A stretch of 64,000 bases of DNA from Naematelia aurantialba (GCA_021527695.1 JAKFAO010000008.1:558001-622000); one strand, 5' to 3'; shown: positions 34,301-46,133, counted from the stretch's first letter. Numbers and translations are program-made. Notes: generated from the letters alone by a model not told the origin.

Positions 34301-35255
34301 ATGTCGCAGCCCAAGTGGATCTACAAGATCCTACCTCATTCGTCTGTCGACTCCAGGCAAGTGCTCCTTCACAACTTGTGTTCCTTCTTCCTGCTTTCAT
34401 AGAGAATGTAACGGGAAGCCGGTCCGTGTCTGGCAGCGGACAGGAGGTCACTGTCACTGAAGAGGCATCTGGCTCGTTTTGGCATGTATGAACTAAGACT
34501 TGCATGGTCAAGACTCATGGGCATGACGTGCAGAGCTAATCTGTCAGGTACACATTCCCCGTTCCCATCCCTGCGAGCCACACGTTCTTCCTCTCTGAGC
34601 TGGACTACAAGGACGGCTTTGTACATCTTTCCACTGCAGCCCAAGTAGGTCCTCTGCCTCCCTTGCTGGCTCTCTTTATTGGCCCTGTCGCTGCGTACCA
34701 CCTCGCGCTCTAGCCTTCCTCACTCTCTTTGTCCGTCACTATACGTCCACCCTTTCGCCTTGGTCCACCCCTTCACCTTACGTCACACTCGTCACGACCC
34801 AGTTTGACGCTGCGTCATTCATACTTGTCCGAGAACGACACTGACGACACTGACCCCTTCGATAGGTGCCCCGCACGCTCGAGCGGTTCTTCAACGACGT
34901 CCCGTCGGTCACATTGCTGCGGCTCGACACGGCACGTGTATCCTCCTTCAAGCGCGTGCGATGGGAAGAGAGCCACGGCGAGAGTGAGTATCTGGGCACG
35001 TCGACCTTCCGAGCATGTCGCACACCTGAGCGGCTTGAGCATCGGAGCAACTGGCTCTGTCTTCATCCCGATACGGAGCGCGCTGAACTGGTCGTAGAGT
35101 TCCCTCACCTGTACGCCCTTCTCGAAGGGGAGAACATCGACTCGTTCAAAGATGTCCACCGGGCGGCCGCAGCGGGTGAAAAGTCCGGCACACATGAGCA
35201 GCGGCTGGCACCCTGGGGAGAAGCTTTGAAAGGCGTGGAGGGGTGGCTGGAATGA
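34301..35255 (+). CDS. DUF952-like protein, copy 1
   Basis: ATG 34301 starts MSQPKWIYKILPHSSVDS. A donor precedes a long intron, then comes YTFPVPIPASHTFFLSELDY with DGFVHLSTAAQ, the conserved core of the DUF952 family. The next exons read VPRTLERFFNDVPSVTLLRL and CLHPDTERAEL, FPHLYALLEG. It stops at TGA 35253-35255. DUF952 proteins are small, cytosolic and of unknown biochemical function. The tail of about 45 residues after LYALLEG is longer than usual. It lies next to a diverged second copy in the same orientation, which points to tandem duplication. Confidence 0.75.
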
Positions 35256-35656
35256 TGGCGAGAGCGATACTCCCCGCACCGAAGGGGCACCGAACACCTG
35301 TGACCACGGGGCTCTGTGTGGGAGCTTCACTTTGTGGCCCGCCGGACCTGGCAGGTGAGAATAGCTGGACTGCTTGGAGGCGGCGACCCGTCCATGTACG
35401 GTCTGCGAGTCGTGATGACTGTCCAGTCCCATCGCAGCGCAAGCGTGAAATCAACGCAGGATATGGTCCCTTTACTAGCGCAAATGCATTTGCATGTATG
35501 CCACACGTCAGTATGCAACATTAGCATGCAGCATCACCAGCATGCAACGTTACTAGCTTGCAATCTCACTATCACCCCGTGATCCCGAAGCCGAGACCCA
35601 CTCTTCCCGGAATGAATCACTACGATCTTGTCTCCGTTCAATCTTTCTTCCAAAAT

Positions 35657-36284
35657 ATGGACACTCCCGCCCCCGCATACCTATACAAGATCCTCCCACA
35701 CCCGTCCGTGGACAGCGCGTAGGTGTCTGGCCGTTCTGGCTATCCTCTACCAGTACACCAAGATCGACCGAGATTGACTGTCTGTAGCTTCACCCTCCCA
35801 TCGCCTTTACCCGCAGACTATAACGTCCCGTTACCCAAGCTAGACCATGACGATGGCTTTGTTCATCTTTCCGCGGCCTCACAGCTAGCCACGACGCTCG
35901 CACTGTTCTTTGCCGACGTCCCGGCTGTGCTGGTGCTGAAACTCGCTGCATCGAGTCTGGAGAAACGGGGCAAGTTGGAGTGGCTAGGCCCAGACGGGCA
36001 GAGTGAGTCACTCCACCCACTACTCTTTTGATTTCGTTTCCCGTTCTCTCCCGCAGTTGCGTGCCTCGACGGAGCACGGATATAGCAGGCCGCAGCGAAT
36101 CAGGTAGCGGCGTCGATGCTGACGGCCACTAGGCCGACCGCCACCATATGCATGTGCTCATGGGTGGGTCACCCCGGTCGCGATCCGCGGACAAGAGGTG
36201 GTGGGTGTCATCGCGGTGTTGCGGGATGACCAGGGCTGGGATGCCCCGCTGGATGCGTACAAGGCCAAGGGGTTCTTGGTGTAA
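35657..36284 (+). CDS. DUF952-like protein, copy 2
   Basis: ATG 35657 gives a short N-terminus and YLYKILPHPSVDSA, parallel to copy 1. An intron (about 35719-35787) joins FTLPSPLPADYNVPLPKLDH with DGFVHLSAASQLATTLALFF and VLVLKLAASSLEKRG. After a donor at about 36002 the best continuation uses an acceptor at about 36131 and ends GWVTPVAIRGQEVVGVIAVL, then GWDAPLDAYKAKGFLV, with TAA 36282-36284. Using a nearer acceptor (36056) instead hits a stop within nine codons. Overall identity to copy 1 is low outside the YKILPH and DGFVHLS motifs, so the duplication is old. Confidence 0.65.
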
Positions 36285-36776
36285 ACCATGCATCGGCGGA
36301 TGGGCCCAAAGAGATGGAGCACGGAGAAGGACAAGACAAAGACCTACTCGGCTGCGTTATCAGAGTTTCAGCGTGTGTCTCCCTCTCGCTTATGATTCGG
36401 TCCACGTCGACGTCCCTTGCTCCCTTCTCCCTAATCCCCCGATGCATCGAATCACATGCTGCCCGCGCAGATCGTATCGTGCTGCTTTGCTCCGACGAAT
36501 AAGACTGCTTGGTACGTAAGCGATGCGACGAGTGACGTTGCAGCACCCCGTCGATAGCGGCCAAAGTCTGAATTTTATGTCCGCTCCAACCAGTCGGAGC
36601 GATTGGTGCGAGCAGGGAGAACCGGGCGCAGCGGCTATGCATGTGCTATCGTAGTCGTCCTCGCACCAGCTAGTAGTATATCAGGGCATCGGAGCATCAC
36701 CTCGCTGGCGATCGCCCAGCATCGCACTTGTTCTTCTCATCCCTCTGGGCGACATTGACGACACACGCGAACGAGA
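36285..36776. other. Intergenic region before the NCS1 permease gene
   Basis: No gene is supported. It probably holds the 3' UTR of DUF952 copy 2 and the promoter of the permease gene. Confidence 0.4.
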
Positions 36777-39700
36777 ATGAAGACACCCAGCTTGAGCACC
36801 AGCACCCTCAAGCAGCGGGCTACGAGCGTCGCAGCGTGGCAGCTGCCCAAGGAAGAGAGCTGTATCGCACCCGAAGATGTCTGGTCCAACAAAGGTGAGG
36901 CGATTTCGTTGCGGGGCGAGGGCGAGGTGAAGCGTGTGGCTGACGAGCGCAGACATGGACCCAGCTCCGCTCGAGTACAGGCGATGGACGTCATGGACTT
37001 TTTTCACCTGTGAGCTCGCGTGACCCTAGTCAGCCTCACGCCGGTGCTGACGGCTGGGTTTTTGCTTGCTACTTTACCGCTGTCCGGCTGTCGTATGCAC
37101 AGACTGGTGCGTTGGAGTTCATCTCCTTGAATCTCATGATTCTCATGATCTCATGGCCGACTCATGGCGACCAAGCGACCATGGGACCATGGGGAGTAGC
37201 GGGCTGACTGACGATACTCAGGGTGTCTGATCTGATCAACCCGGGGACATGGGCGACCGTGGCCAGTTTCGTCGAGATCGGCTTGACGTGGTACGAGGGT
37301 GAGTTGCTTTATGGTCCGTGGTCTGTGTGTGGCTGTGAATTGTAACGGACAAGACGAACAGAACCAAGGAAAGAGGACACTGCTGATCAAACACCCAGGC
37401 ATTCTCGCCATCTTCCTCGGCGGTTTCCTCGTGTCGATCGTCATCACCGCCAACGCCTATGTCGGCGCCACCGTGGGTGTCCAGTCCTCCTCGTGCCGTT
37501 CTCGTCGTCCCGTCTATCGTTCTCGTCCCTGTCCCTTCGTCCTTATCCCCTCGCCCACTCTCATTCACAGCGGATCAACCTGTGACACGCTTCAACAGAC
37601 GCAGCAGCTAACGCCGAGCAGGTGCACACCCCCTTCGCAGTCACCTCCCGCTCGGTCTTTGGGTACTGGGGATCCAAATTCGTCGTCTTCTCGCGCATGG
37701 TCATCGCCTGTTTCTGGCTCAGCATCAACTCGTGGTCGTGCGTTTGGTTCCGTTTCCGTTTCTGTTCCCCTTCCCGTTCCCAATTCATTCTCCATTTTCA
37801 TTTGGTTCTCGTCTGGTGTGCCGTGTCGCCAGTGCCGTGTGGACAGGGGGCAGGCGCTGACGGACGCAGTGGCGGAGTCTTTGTGTCGCTCATGATCGAG
37901 GCCATATGGCCGCAGTATGCCAACCTGACCAATTCGGTGCCCACGAGTGAGGGGGCTACGACGCAGGATTTCCTCAGCTTCTTCCTGTTTTGGTGCGTGC
38001 CGTGATTTCCTCCCTCCTTCCTTCCTCCTTCCTCCTTCCTCCTTCCTCCTTCCTCCTTCCTCCTTCCTCCTTCCTCCTTCCTCCTTCCTCCTTCCTCCTT
38101 CCTCCTTCCTCCTTCCTCCTTCCTCCTTCCTCCCTCCTCCCTCCTGCCTCCTGCCTATGCCGTCCACTTCTCCTTACTCCTCCGGCTCCGCTTCTCCATC
38201 GCCTCCTTTACCCTCCTCGATGCCATTCTCATCCCAATCTCGCCCGGCGCTAGACTGTGCAGAGAGGCTGATACTCCGCCAGGCTGCTACAGCTGCCATT
38301 CGTCTTCATCCACCCGTCCAGACTTGCGCCGCTGTTCAACATCAAGGCCGTCGTGGTCCCATTCGTCGCTCTCGGTACTCTCATCTGTGCGTATCTGTAG
38401 TTCTTTCACTCTCACATTCACGCCTCACTCCCACCCCTACTCGATACATTACCATCCTCGCCTTCCTCCCGCGCCTACTTGCTACGGCCAACGCCATACT
38501 GTCCATCGCCACTTCCACCTACCACCATCCTTACAAGCCGCGCGCTCGTCGCTGACAACTCACAGGGGCAGTCAAGATTGCTGGCTCCGGTGCCTCAGCC
38601 GCCCTTTCGACACCAGTGAACAGAGCGGCCAGCGGTGCTCCCCGGTTCATCGCCTTCATGACTGCCGTGACCGCTTGCCAAGGCACCTGGGCGACACTGT
38701 CTCTCAGTATGTCCCTCCTTCTCCCCACATTCTACCGCCTGAGGCAATCCTACGTGGTTCAGACAGCGAGAATCGGCCTCCTGGCCCTGGCTGTTCGATA
38801 CTTCTCGCTCGGGCCCTGCTGACGTACGTACGTAGATATCGGCGACTTTAGCAGGTACTGCAAATCCCCTCGATCCGTGTACATCCAGCTCTTTGCGGTG
38901 CCCGTGCTCTTTGCGGTGCTATCTATTTTTGCCGCCATCAGCGCTGCCTGCTGCTTGGCTGTGTATGGCAGCGCACTGTACCAGCCATACGACATGGTTG
39001 TAAGTTGCCGCCCTCTCCATTTTCACTTTACCCCTCTTCCCGGCCGCCTTTTTTCGCCTATCCCAGCGTCCCCGAACGGTTGCGTTTGAATTACGAACTG
39101 CCGCTGACGTGTTCTAGGCAAAGTGGAACACCTCTGCCGGTGGACGAGCAGCCATGTTCTTGGCAAGTCTCGCCTGGGCCCTGGCAAACGTTACGACCAA
39201 CATGTGAGTGACAATTTACCTCCTCGAGCATTCTTCCTCCCGGACATATCGCTTCTCCGAGACAGATGGCTGATACGCTTCCAGCACGGCCAACTCGATC
39301 TCGGCTGCTAACGACATGACCTCGCTAGCCCCGCGATACATCAATATCAAGCGTGGACAGATCATCAGTGTCACCGTCGGCGTGTTCGGCTTTGCCCCAT
39401 GGAAAGTACTCAACAGCGCTGCCAACTTTGTGAGTCGCTCGTCCTGCCCCGATCCTTCTCTCCTACACATGCTGACTGCAAATAGTTGACATTCATGTCC
39501 TCGTACTCGATCGTCCTCGCCCCCATTGCGGCACTGATGGCCGTTGATTTCTTTGTCGTCAAGAAACAACGCCTGGACATATACGAGCTCTACAAGCCGA
39601 CGGGTATCTACAGTTTCAGCAAGGGCTGGAACTGGCGCTCGTACATCGCGCTTGCTGTGGCAATTGCACCCAACCTGCCTGGGATGATCAATGCCATCAA

Positions 39701-40053
39701 CTCGACCGTGTCGATTGGGAACATCAAGTATATCTATATGATGTCTAACATCACTGGCGACTTTTGTGAGTATTGTTTCTCGCGTGGCCGTGCCTCTCCC
39801 TCCCCCGTCGCCTATCTCCGTCGACCTGCTCCAGCTTCTCGACGTGAGTATCACGCTAACCCACCCAGTCGCCATTGTCGTCTACCTTGTGCTCTGCAAA
39901 TTCTTCCCGGCGTACGACAGTCTCATCGACGTGCCCGTACACGACATGTACGACAGTGAAGGCCACGTCTATGGCGAACCGCAGATCGTGGAGACTTACG
40001 GCAAGAAGGACGAGGATGTATACGGCCGCGTCGAGCCTGTTGGGCAGTTCTAG
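36777..40053 (+). CDS. NCS1 family nucleobase/allantoin/uridine-type permease
   Basis: ATG 36777. After splicing, SWTFFTWVSDLINPGTW, then LAIFLGGFLVSIVITANAY and TPFAVTSRSVFGYWGSKF give the first helices of the nucleobase:cation symporter-1 family. Next come ISNSW-type sequence at FWLSINSW, VQ/HPSRLAPLFNIKAVVVPF, MTAVTACQGTWATLSLNIGD with DFSRYCKS, LAWALANVTTNITANSISAA (the conserved NxxANxxSAxNDM region), NIKRGQIISVTVG and FLTFMSSYSIVLAPIAALM. The tail ends at TAG 40051-40053. Members import uracil, allantoin, uridine, cytosine/purines, thiamine or hydantoins; fine substrate specificity cannot be read. About ten introns, one with a large 7-bp repeat. The neighbouring Dal5-type carrier makes purine/pyrimidine breakdown products a tempting but unproven theme. 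Confidence 0.85.
38024..38130 (+). repeat. (CCTCCTT)n minisatellite, about 15 units, in an NCS1 intron
   Basis: Fifteen nearly perfect 7-bp units follow a donor at about 37992. The coding strand carries the pyrimidines. The period of 7 makes all frames cycle through Pro/Ser/Phe/Leu, so long open frames here are artefacts. Confidence 0.9.
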
Positions 40054-40471
40054 AGTCGTGTTAGAAGTTTTCACCTCACTATGATGCTTGCGTTTTGTTT
40101 TGCCGTATCGCAGCCTTAGCCAGTTTGGAGCGGATGCACTATTATCTATAACCTTGCGCTCTGGCTTGGGGACGCCGTACGAGGAGGGCGAAGCCACATT
40201 GCCAGGTTGATGGCATGGAGTCGCGGGAGATCGGATCTGTTTACACGAGCTCCATTGGAACATACTACACCTCACTGCCGGGAAAACCAGATCATCCGGG
40301 AGATTACCACATTCTCTCCCTAGCCTCTTCCAGCCCTCCGCTAGTCTTGGACTAATGGGCTTGAAACTTGGCGCCCGCTACGTATGCTCTTGGCGCAGTT
40401 ATACGCAACACAGGCCAAGGCCATACGGGTAAATCTAGTGGGTCCTGGATCTCGGCGGGGCGCATGGCAGG

Positions 40472-40523
40472 GCACAACGGCGGGGCACAACGGCGGGGCA
40501 CAACGGCGGGGCACAACGGCGGG
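40472..40523. repeat. Four perfect 13-bp tandem units (GCACAACGGCGGG)
   Basis: Four identical contiguous copies in the 1.64-kb gap between the NCS1 permease stop and the FHS carrier start, 1.2 kb before the latter's ATG. Each unit carries one CGG-containing GGCGGG block at 13-bp spacing, so the copies fall on slowly rotating faces of the helix. Confidence 0.9.
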
Positions 40524-41015
40524 GTATGTGTGCCCAAGTGGAACTTCGGTCGCCCCGCCAACCAGTTTTGGTATTCCTCTCGGCTACGCCGACTCCGGTG
40601 CGTATGCAAGGTACAGAGGTGTACGTCTGACGTGATATTTACGGTTCCAGTGGAACGACGATGGCGATGGCAATTTATCCTGCCGGCGGTATGGACTGCG
40701 GCTTCCCACGATCGTAAGCCCCTCTTTCCCCCGCTGTCGCTCTCGCTCCCCCTCGTTTGGTGCCCCCTGTTCAGATGGGATGTGGCCGTAGGGACCCCAG
40801 AATCGCCTATCCCTCGGCAGGTATTGACGACCTGGACTCTGGCCCTTGTGCCAAATATGCCGCCGAACCCCGTCGACAAGCGCCGACTGCCGCAATTTTC
40901 CTCGCGGGCCCCCCAGATTCGAACTCGCCATTGCCGCTAGGCACGGACCTCGTTTAGCCGTGGCGTCGTTTGTGCCAAATGGGCCCATCTATGGATTTGG
41001 GATATCGAGGCGTCG

Positions 41016-41053
41016 CAAACGCTGCGATCGGAGTCGCACGGCTGCAGCGTTTG
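41016..41053. promoter_or_regulatory. Perfect 10-bp inverted repeat upstream of the FHS carrier
   Basis: CAAACGCTGC (41016-41025) and GCAGCGTTTG (41044-41053) are exact reverse complements separated by 18 nt. Extra GGCAGCGTT copies follow at 41061-41078. Confidence 0.7.
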
Positions 41054-41078
41054 TAGAGTTGGCAGCGTTGGCAGCGTT

Positions 41079-41128
41079 TGCCAATACCCCCCTCGTTCGT
41101 GGGGGCGGTGGGGTGGGGGGTATTGGCA
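41079..41128. promoter_or_regulatory. Perfect 14-bp inverted repeat with paired CCAAT boxes and C/G runs
   Basis: TGCCAATACCCCCC (41079-41092) and GGGGGGTATTGGCA (41115-41128) are exact reverse complements with a 22-nt spacer. Each arm holds a CCAAT box, the target of the HAP/NF-Y complex, and a six-base C run of the kind bound by CCCC-reading C2H2 factors (Msn2/Mig1 types). It lies about 570 bp upstream of the FHS carrier ATG. Confidence 0.7.
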
Positions 41129-41549
41129 ATTGGCAATTGTCGGACCGACCGCGGGATGCGGCGCAGCGCCTCGTTAGCGGGGCTGGCGCGCGACCGGGAC
41201 CTGGCGGGCGGGAGCACGCGAGTCGTCATTGACGACAGGGGGTGTTACATACGCAAAGCGGTTGCCGCCGGCAACCTCGGGGGCCGCGGCGGCTCCAGCG
41301 CGAGAGGGAGAGCGAGAGGAGAGGGACGAGGGAGGCGGACGCGCAGGGACCCGAGGCGGAAGCGGGATGAGATGTGCCACCTGGAGGTGGCGCGGGATCT
41401 CGAGACGGCGTACGCTTACGCTGCGTTGGATGCCCCCGGGGTCTTGGGGGCCAGAGGGGGTCCAAGCCTGTTCCTGCGCTAGCCCCAGATTGCGGTCGAG
41501 GCACAGCCGCTCGCCCGCACACGACAACTCTGGACCCGGCGGCGCGAGG

Positions 41550-41555
41550 TATAAG
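41550..41555 (+). promoter_or_regulatory. TATA box of the FHS carrier gene
   Basis: TATAAG sits 139 bp before the ATG at 41694, followed by a CT-rich leader. Confidence 0.5.
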
Positions 41556-41693
41556 AGCTCTCCGGATCGTCGGCTGCTCTTCTTCCCACATCCTCTGCTC
41601 TCTCGTCTCACTTCCACCGCCCCCAGACTCGAACCGCTTCTCCTCACTTGATCCTCGTAAATCTACCTACCTTACCACACTCCACTCGACACC

Positions 41694-43399
41694 ATGGCAG
41701 GCGGTGCAGTGCTCGTTGGCCAGGCTGCTGGCAAGCCATACGGCAACCCGCTTCGCAAAGGCTTTATCCAGCGCGAGTACCGTGAGTGCCTCTCGCCGTT
41801 TCCGCCACCACCTCCGTTTACCACAACACTGCATGGTACGAGTTTAGCTAACCTGACTAGTCTGGGCATTCATCCTCGTCACCTCGCTCTTCTTCCTCTG
41901 GGGTTTCGCCTATGGCCTCCTCGATGTGCTCAACAAGCACTTTCAAAACACCCTCGGCATCACCAAGCTCCAGTCCACCGGGCTTCAGGTCGCCTATTTG
42001 TAAGTCCACGCCGGCCGACTCTTGCGCACGTCATGTGGCTCGTGTCATACAGCCGCTGTAATTAGCTGACCACTCGTGCAGCGGTATCGGGTACTTTGCC
42101 TACTCTCCGCTGGCTGGTGAAATCATGAAGCGCCGCGGCTACAAGTTCACAATCATCATGGGACTGGGCCTGTACGCGCTGGGTGCTATCCTGTTTTGGC
42201 CCGTCGCCAAGTTCTCCGTCAACACGACCAACCCGCAGGGCATCTTTGGCGGCTTTGTCGTCTGCACGGCCGTAATTGCGTGTGGCCTTGCCACGCTCGA
42301 GGTCGCGGCCAACTCGTACGTCTCGGTCATGCCGCCCCACCAGGTCGCCAACTTCCGCCTCCAGTTCTCGCAGTCGTTCAACGGTGTCGCCTCGTTCTCG
42401 GGACCCCTGATCGCGTCAAAGTACTTTTTCAGCGACGGCAACTCGGACAACCTCACCAACGTCCAGTGGGTCTACCTCGCCGTCTCGGGCATGGGCCTGC
42501 TCGTCGCTACCGCGTTCGTCTTCACCAAGCTCCCCGAGGTCTCGGAGGAGGCCCTTCAGGCCGAGGCCGAGGCACTCGCCGACGCCCAGGGCCAGGACGT
42601 CCAGGCCTCCAAGCCCTTCTACAAGCAGACCCGTGCGCTCACGGGCTTTGTCGCTCAGTTCCTCTACGTCGGCGCCCAGGTCACCATTGGCGTGAGTGCC
42701 TCTCCATCCCATCCTTCCTTTGCCGGCCCATTCTCAATTCTGGAGCTTGCGCTGACATGAATGCAGTCGTTCTTCCTCAACTACTCGCACGAAAACGCCG
42801 ACATTGCCGACTCTCGCGGCTCCCAGCTGCTGTCGTACGGCCTGATCACCTTCACCGTCGCGCGCTTCATTGGCACTGCCCTGCTCTCGGTCGTTTCCGC
42901 GCCCGTCATCCTCGCCGTGTACGCGTTTGCCTGCACCATCTTGGCGATCATGATCGGCTCGCTTCACGGCATGCCGGGCGTCGTCTGCCTCATCATGATA
43001 TTTTTCTTCGAGTCAGTAATGTACCCGGTAATTTTTGTGCTCGGCACATCTGGGATGGGGCGACACACGCGCCGCGCAGCGTCGCTACTGGTCATGGGCG
43101 TGTCCGGAGGCGCCGTCTTCCCTCCCATCCAGGGCGCCATTGCCGACAAGTTCAGCACCCGGACGTCGTATTACCTCGTCGTGCCGTGCTTCGTCTACAT
43201 CTGCGGATGGGCAATCTACGTCTGGAACAAGGACGGCCGACGCTGGACCGCCGGCGGTGGCGAGCTCGAGCGCGAGGTCGAGGCCGCCGCGGGCGGCGTC
43301 ATCCCACCAGCACACGTCGGGCTCTCCTACACGGGCCACCAGGAGGAGGCTTACGAGCCCTCGGTCAAGGAGGACATCTACCATACCGAGAAAGTGTAA
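41694..43399 (+). CDS. MFS sugar transporter, L-fucose permease (FHS) family
   Basis: ATG 41694. Three introns (about 41781-41860, 42001-42081, 42691-42766) leave one long frame. Diagnostic family sequences are FILVTSLFFLWGFAYGLLDV followed by LNKHFQNTLGI, GIGYFAYSPLAGEIMKRRGY, ATLEVAANSYVSV, RLQFSQSFNGVASFSGPLIA, and in the second half FFFESVMYPVIFVLGTSGMG. Twelve transmembrane segments are expected. FHS carriers move fucose, glucose/galactose or mannose by proton symport in bacteria; fungal members are often induced on unusual sugars or amino sugars. The C-terminal tail is cytosolic and ends HTEKV. The promoter holds several inverted repeats and a TATA box, which suggests strongly regulated expression. 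A 417-codon frame overlapping most of this gene in another phase is a shadow. Confidence 0.9.
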
Positions 43400-44478
43400 C
43401 TGGGAAGGGAAGGGAGACCTGTCGCACGGAAACAAAATGCGCGACTTGAGAGTCTTTCTGCTGGAGAGGGTCTTGCGTCGGAGGCGAGGTTGCGACACCT
43501 AGTTAGGTTGTGTCATGTAGGATGATGTATCACGATAGCAGGTTATTGGTGTAAAACCGTGTCGTGCAGTCAGCCAGGCTGGTCTCTCGTTTCCGCAAAT
43601 GTACGTGCATATCGAACTATTCACAGGCGGGAGGACAGCGAATCGGGCAGATCGGGTAAGACAGGAGCACGGGTACGTGGGTGGCGTACCAGCCATTGCA
43701 TATGGACCTCGTGGATCAGTTACGTTCGATCTCTGTAGATGGTTTGCGTCCACGACGGTGTGACGTGATCTTGTCATTGCTGGTTTCACATGCGTGTCTC
43801 GTCTCGGAAGCAATCATGCAATATTGCCACTTTCTCTTTCGCCACTATGCAATATTGCCACTTTCGCCACTATAAACCGCTGTCGAGGTCCAGATCACGC
43901 CGCATCGAGCATAGCACATAGCATAGCTCACGGCAACAATGAAGGGGGAGAGGCCGTGCCAGATGGTGCTGTGCACCCTCGGTATCGGTGACTGATGAGC
44001 AATGCAAGCCGAGAAAGGGCGCGGTGTTGATGGTGCCTGTGGTGATCTGAAACCGAGAGCAGTGGCCATCAACCACACCGTCAACCCGTGAGGCCGAACC
44101 CACGTACACGCCGCGTCGAGGCGCCAAGGGCAACCCCAACCCTGTCCAAAGCGGTTTGCGGCATCGGCATCGGCTTACAGCTGATGGTTGGAGGTTGAAA
44201 GGACCACCCTGCACCGGCCCTTCGGGGGCTGCACAGCACGGCTTCCCGGCGACACTGCTATGCCTCCGATCCCTGCGATGACGATGTAATTCTCGGACGA
44301 TCGCTTCCGCGAAGCCTATAAGAGTCAGGACATTGGATGAATATTCGAGTCCACCCACCTGCCTTCTACACTCCTGCACTACAGAGCCTACTTGTCCTCC
44401 CATAAACTACTTTACTGCGACAGACCTGCTCACTTATCTACACTTACTCTACTTGTTCCCTATTCCTTTCACGACGAC
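43400..44478. other. Intergenic region before the Rds1-like gene, with TATA box at 44317-44321
   Basis: No gene is supported. A direct repeat of TGCAATATTGCCACTTTC occurs near 43818 and 43847, itself containing the palindrome GCAATATTGC. TATAA at 44317-44321 lies about 160 bp upstream of the next ATG. Confidence 0.5.
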
Positions 44479-46133
44479 ATGAAGACCGCCGTTGCCGCTG
44501 CCGCTCTCTTGCTTGCGGGTGCCGCCGTCGCTGCGCCCGTCACGTCGACGCCGGCGAAGCGGAACGGGGATAACTCGCAGGACTTTGAAATGTGAGCCTA
44601 AAAATCCGTCTTCCTCGCTCTCTTCCTTCTTGCCTCTCTCCACTCAGTACCTCGACAAGGAAAGTGGTCTCTGCCTAGAGAGTCCTGGGCTTCGTGGCCC
44701 CCTCTTTACTAGTACCGAGATGCCCTGCGGTTGCTGACGCCTACTTACAGCCTCAACCTTGCCCGAAATATCGAAGCCCTCGAGGAGGTCCTTTGGGATC
44801 AGGTGCTCGCCAACTACACCGACGCGGATTTCGCAGCCGCCGGGTTTGAGGGCTTGCGGCCGACCATCGAGCTCTTCCGCGACCAGGAGATCGGACATTT
44901 CAACGCGGTCAAGTAAGTCGTCTCCCTGTCCCGTGTCTGCGAGTCGTCTACACCTCTGGGATGAAATGCCCAGCCGCAGCCGTCACAATTGGGACGAATG
45001 GAAGTCGTGTGGGATGAGGTGGGATCAGCGCTAATGAGAGCAGCCAGGCAGCCTTGAATCTCAACCCCGCTCCATTCAACAACTGCACCTACAACTTCCC
45101 AAATGTCCAGCTTGGCGATATATTGGCATTTGGCCAAATCATCACGTCCGTCGGCGAGGACGCGGTCGTCGGCGCACTGGGCCGTACGTCTTCCCACTCT
45201 GCCGAGTAATTTTGGCAACCCCGCGTGCGGTGGCTGATCGTTGGCCAGAACTATCTGACGGTGATGTGCGTTTACGCGCCGCCAGTATCCTAGCCATCGA
45301 AGCCGGGCAGAACGACCTGCTGCGCGACACCTTGCAACTCCATTTCTTCAACGGTATGTCTACGTCCCATCACCTGGGGCAATTTGCCACTTTGCCACCC
45401 ATGCTGGTCCGTCTCCAACCGCGGTGCCCAGTCCCAACCCCTGCTGTGCACGTCTTACCTAACACCGCTCCTCTTTGGACACTTGAGCTCGACACTTTGA
45501 GCACTCCTTTGGGCACTCCTTTGGGCACGGCGCTGACGTTGGATGCCGCAGCCAACAACTTCCAGACGTCTCTGACCGGCTCGCAAGCATGGTCATTGAT
45601 CTTCCCGTACCTTGACTGTCCGGCGTCCAACCCGCCAGTCAACTTCACTGTCATCCCCCGCATGGTGACTGCGTTCAACAAGGACGCATCGAGCCGCGAG
45701 GCCGGCGAGACCATCTTTGTCACTTGGGGTGAGTACACTCCCAACTACACTCTGCACCCTGCACCCCGCACTCTGTACTCTGCACTCTGCATGCCAGCTG
45801 CGCACTTCCCGCTGCAAGCTGTATGCAGAATGCCGCAGCCTTCCGTGCTCTCCTTGTCGGCTGTTGCCTGTTCATACGATCTACCTTGTCCACATGCTGA
45901 TAATGGCTCCAGATGCGAGCACCGTCAAGTTTCCCAACGCCACACACATCACCTTCCTGAACGACGTCAACGCCTTCCAGGTGCCGCTGATCCACTCTGG
46001 CCCAGGCGTCGGCAGGGTGACGCTGCCGGACGGCCTCAACGGCACGGCGATACTCGTCGCGACCGACTTTGACGGAACCGACGAGATCCCCGACGCACAG
46101 AGCTACGCGATCAGTACCCTGGTCGTGTCGTGA
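44479..46133 (+). CDS. Secreted ferritin-like domain protein (Rds1-like)
   Basis: ATG 44479 begins a clear signal peptide (MKTAVAAAALLLAGAAVAAP) with cleavage expected after AVA. After an intron, ILNLARNIEALEEVLWDQVL and EIGHFNAVKQAALNL supply the helices with Glu and EXXH-type residues of the ferritin_2/Rds1 family. ILAIEAGQNDLLRD adds a second such helix, which suggests an iron- or metal-binding four-helix bundle. The C-terminal half is beta-rich with NxT/NxS sites. Five introns. It stops at TGA 46131-46133. S. pombe rds1 is a stress- and nutrient-regulated gene whose biochemical role is unclear; similar proteins are common, secreted and highly expressed in basidiomycetes. Confidence 0.8.

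Noticed and set aside
40900..40940. GATTCGAACTC resembling the B box of a minus-strand tRNA
   Set aside because: Flanking bases do not form a T stem or acceptor stem.
42196..43449. 417-codon plus-strand frame rich in Arg, Pro and His
   Set aside because: It overlaps the FHS carrier in a shifted phase. The composition reflects GC bias at third positions and no motif is present.
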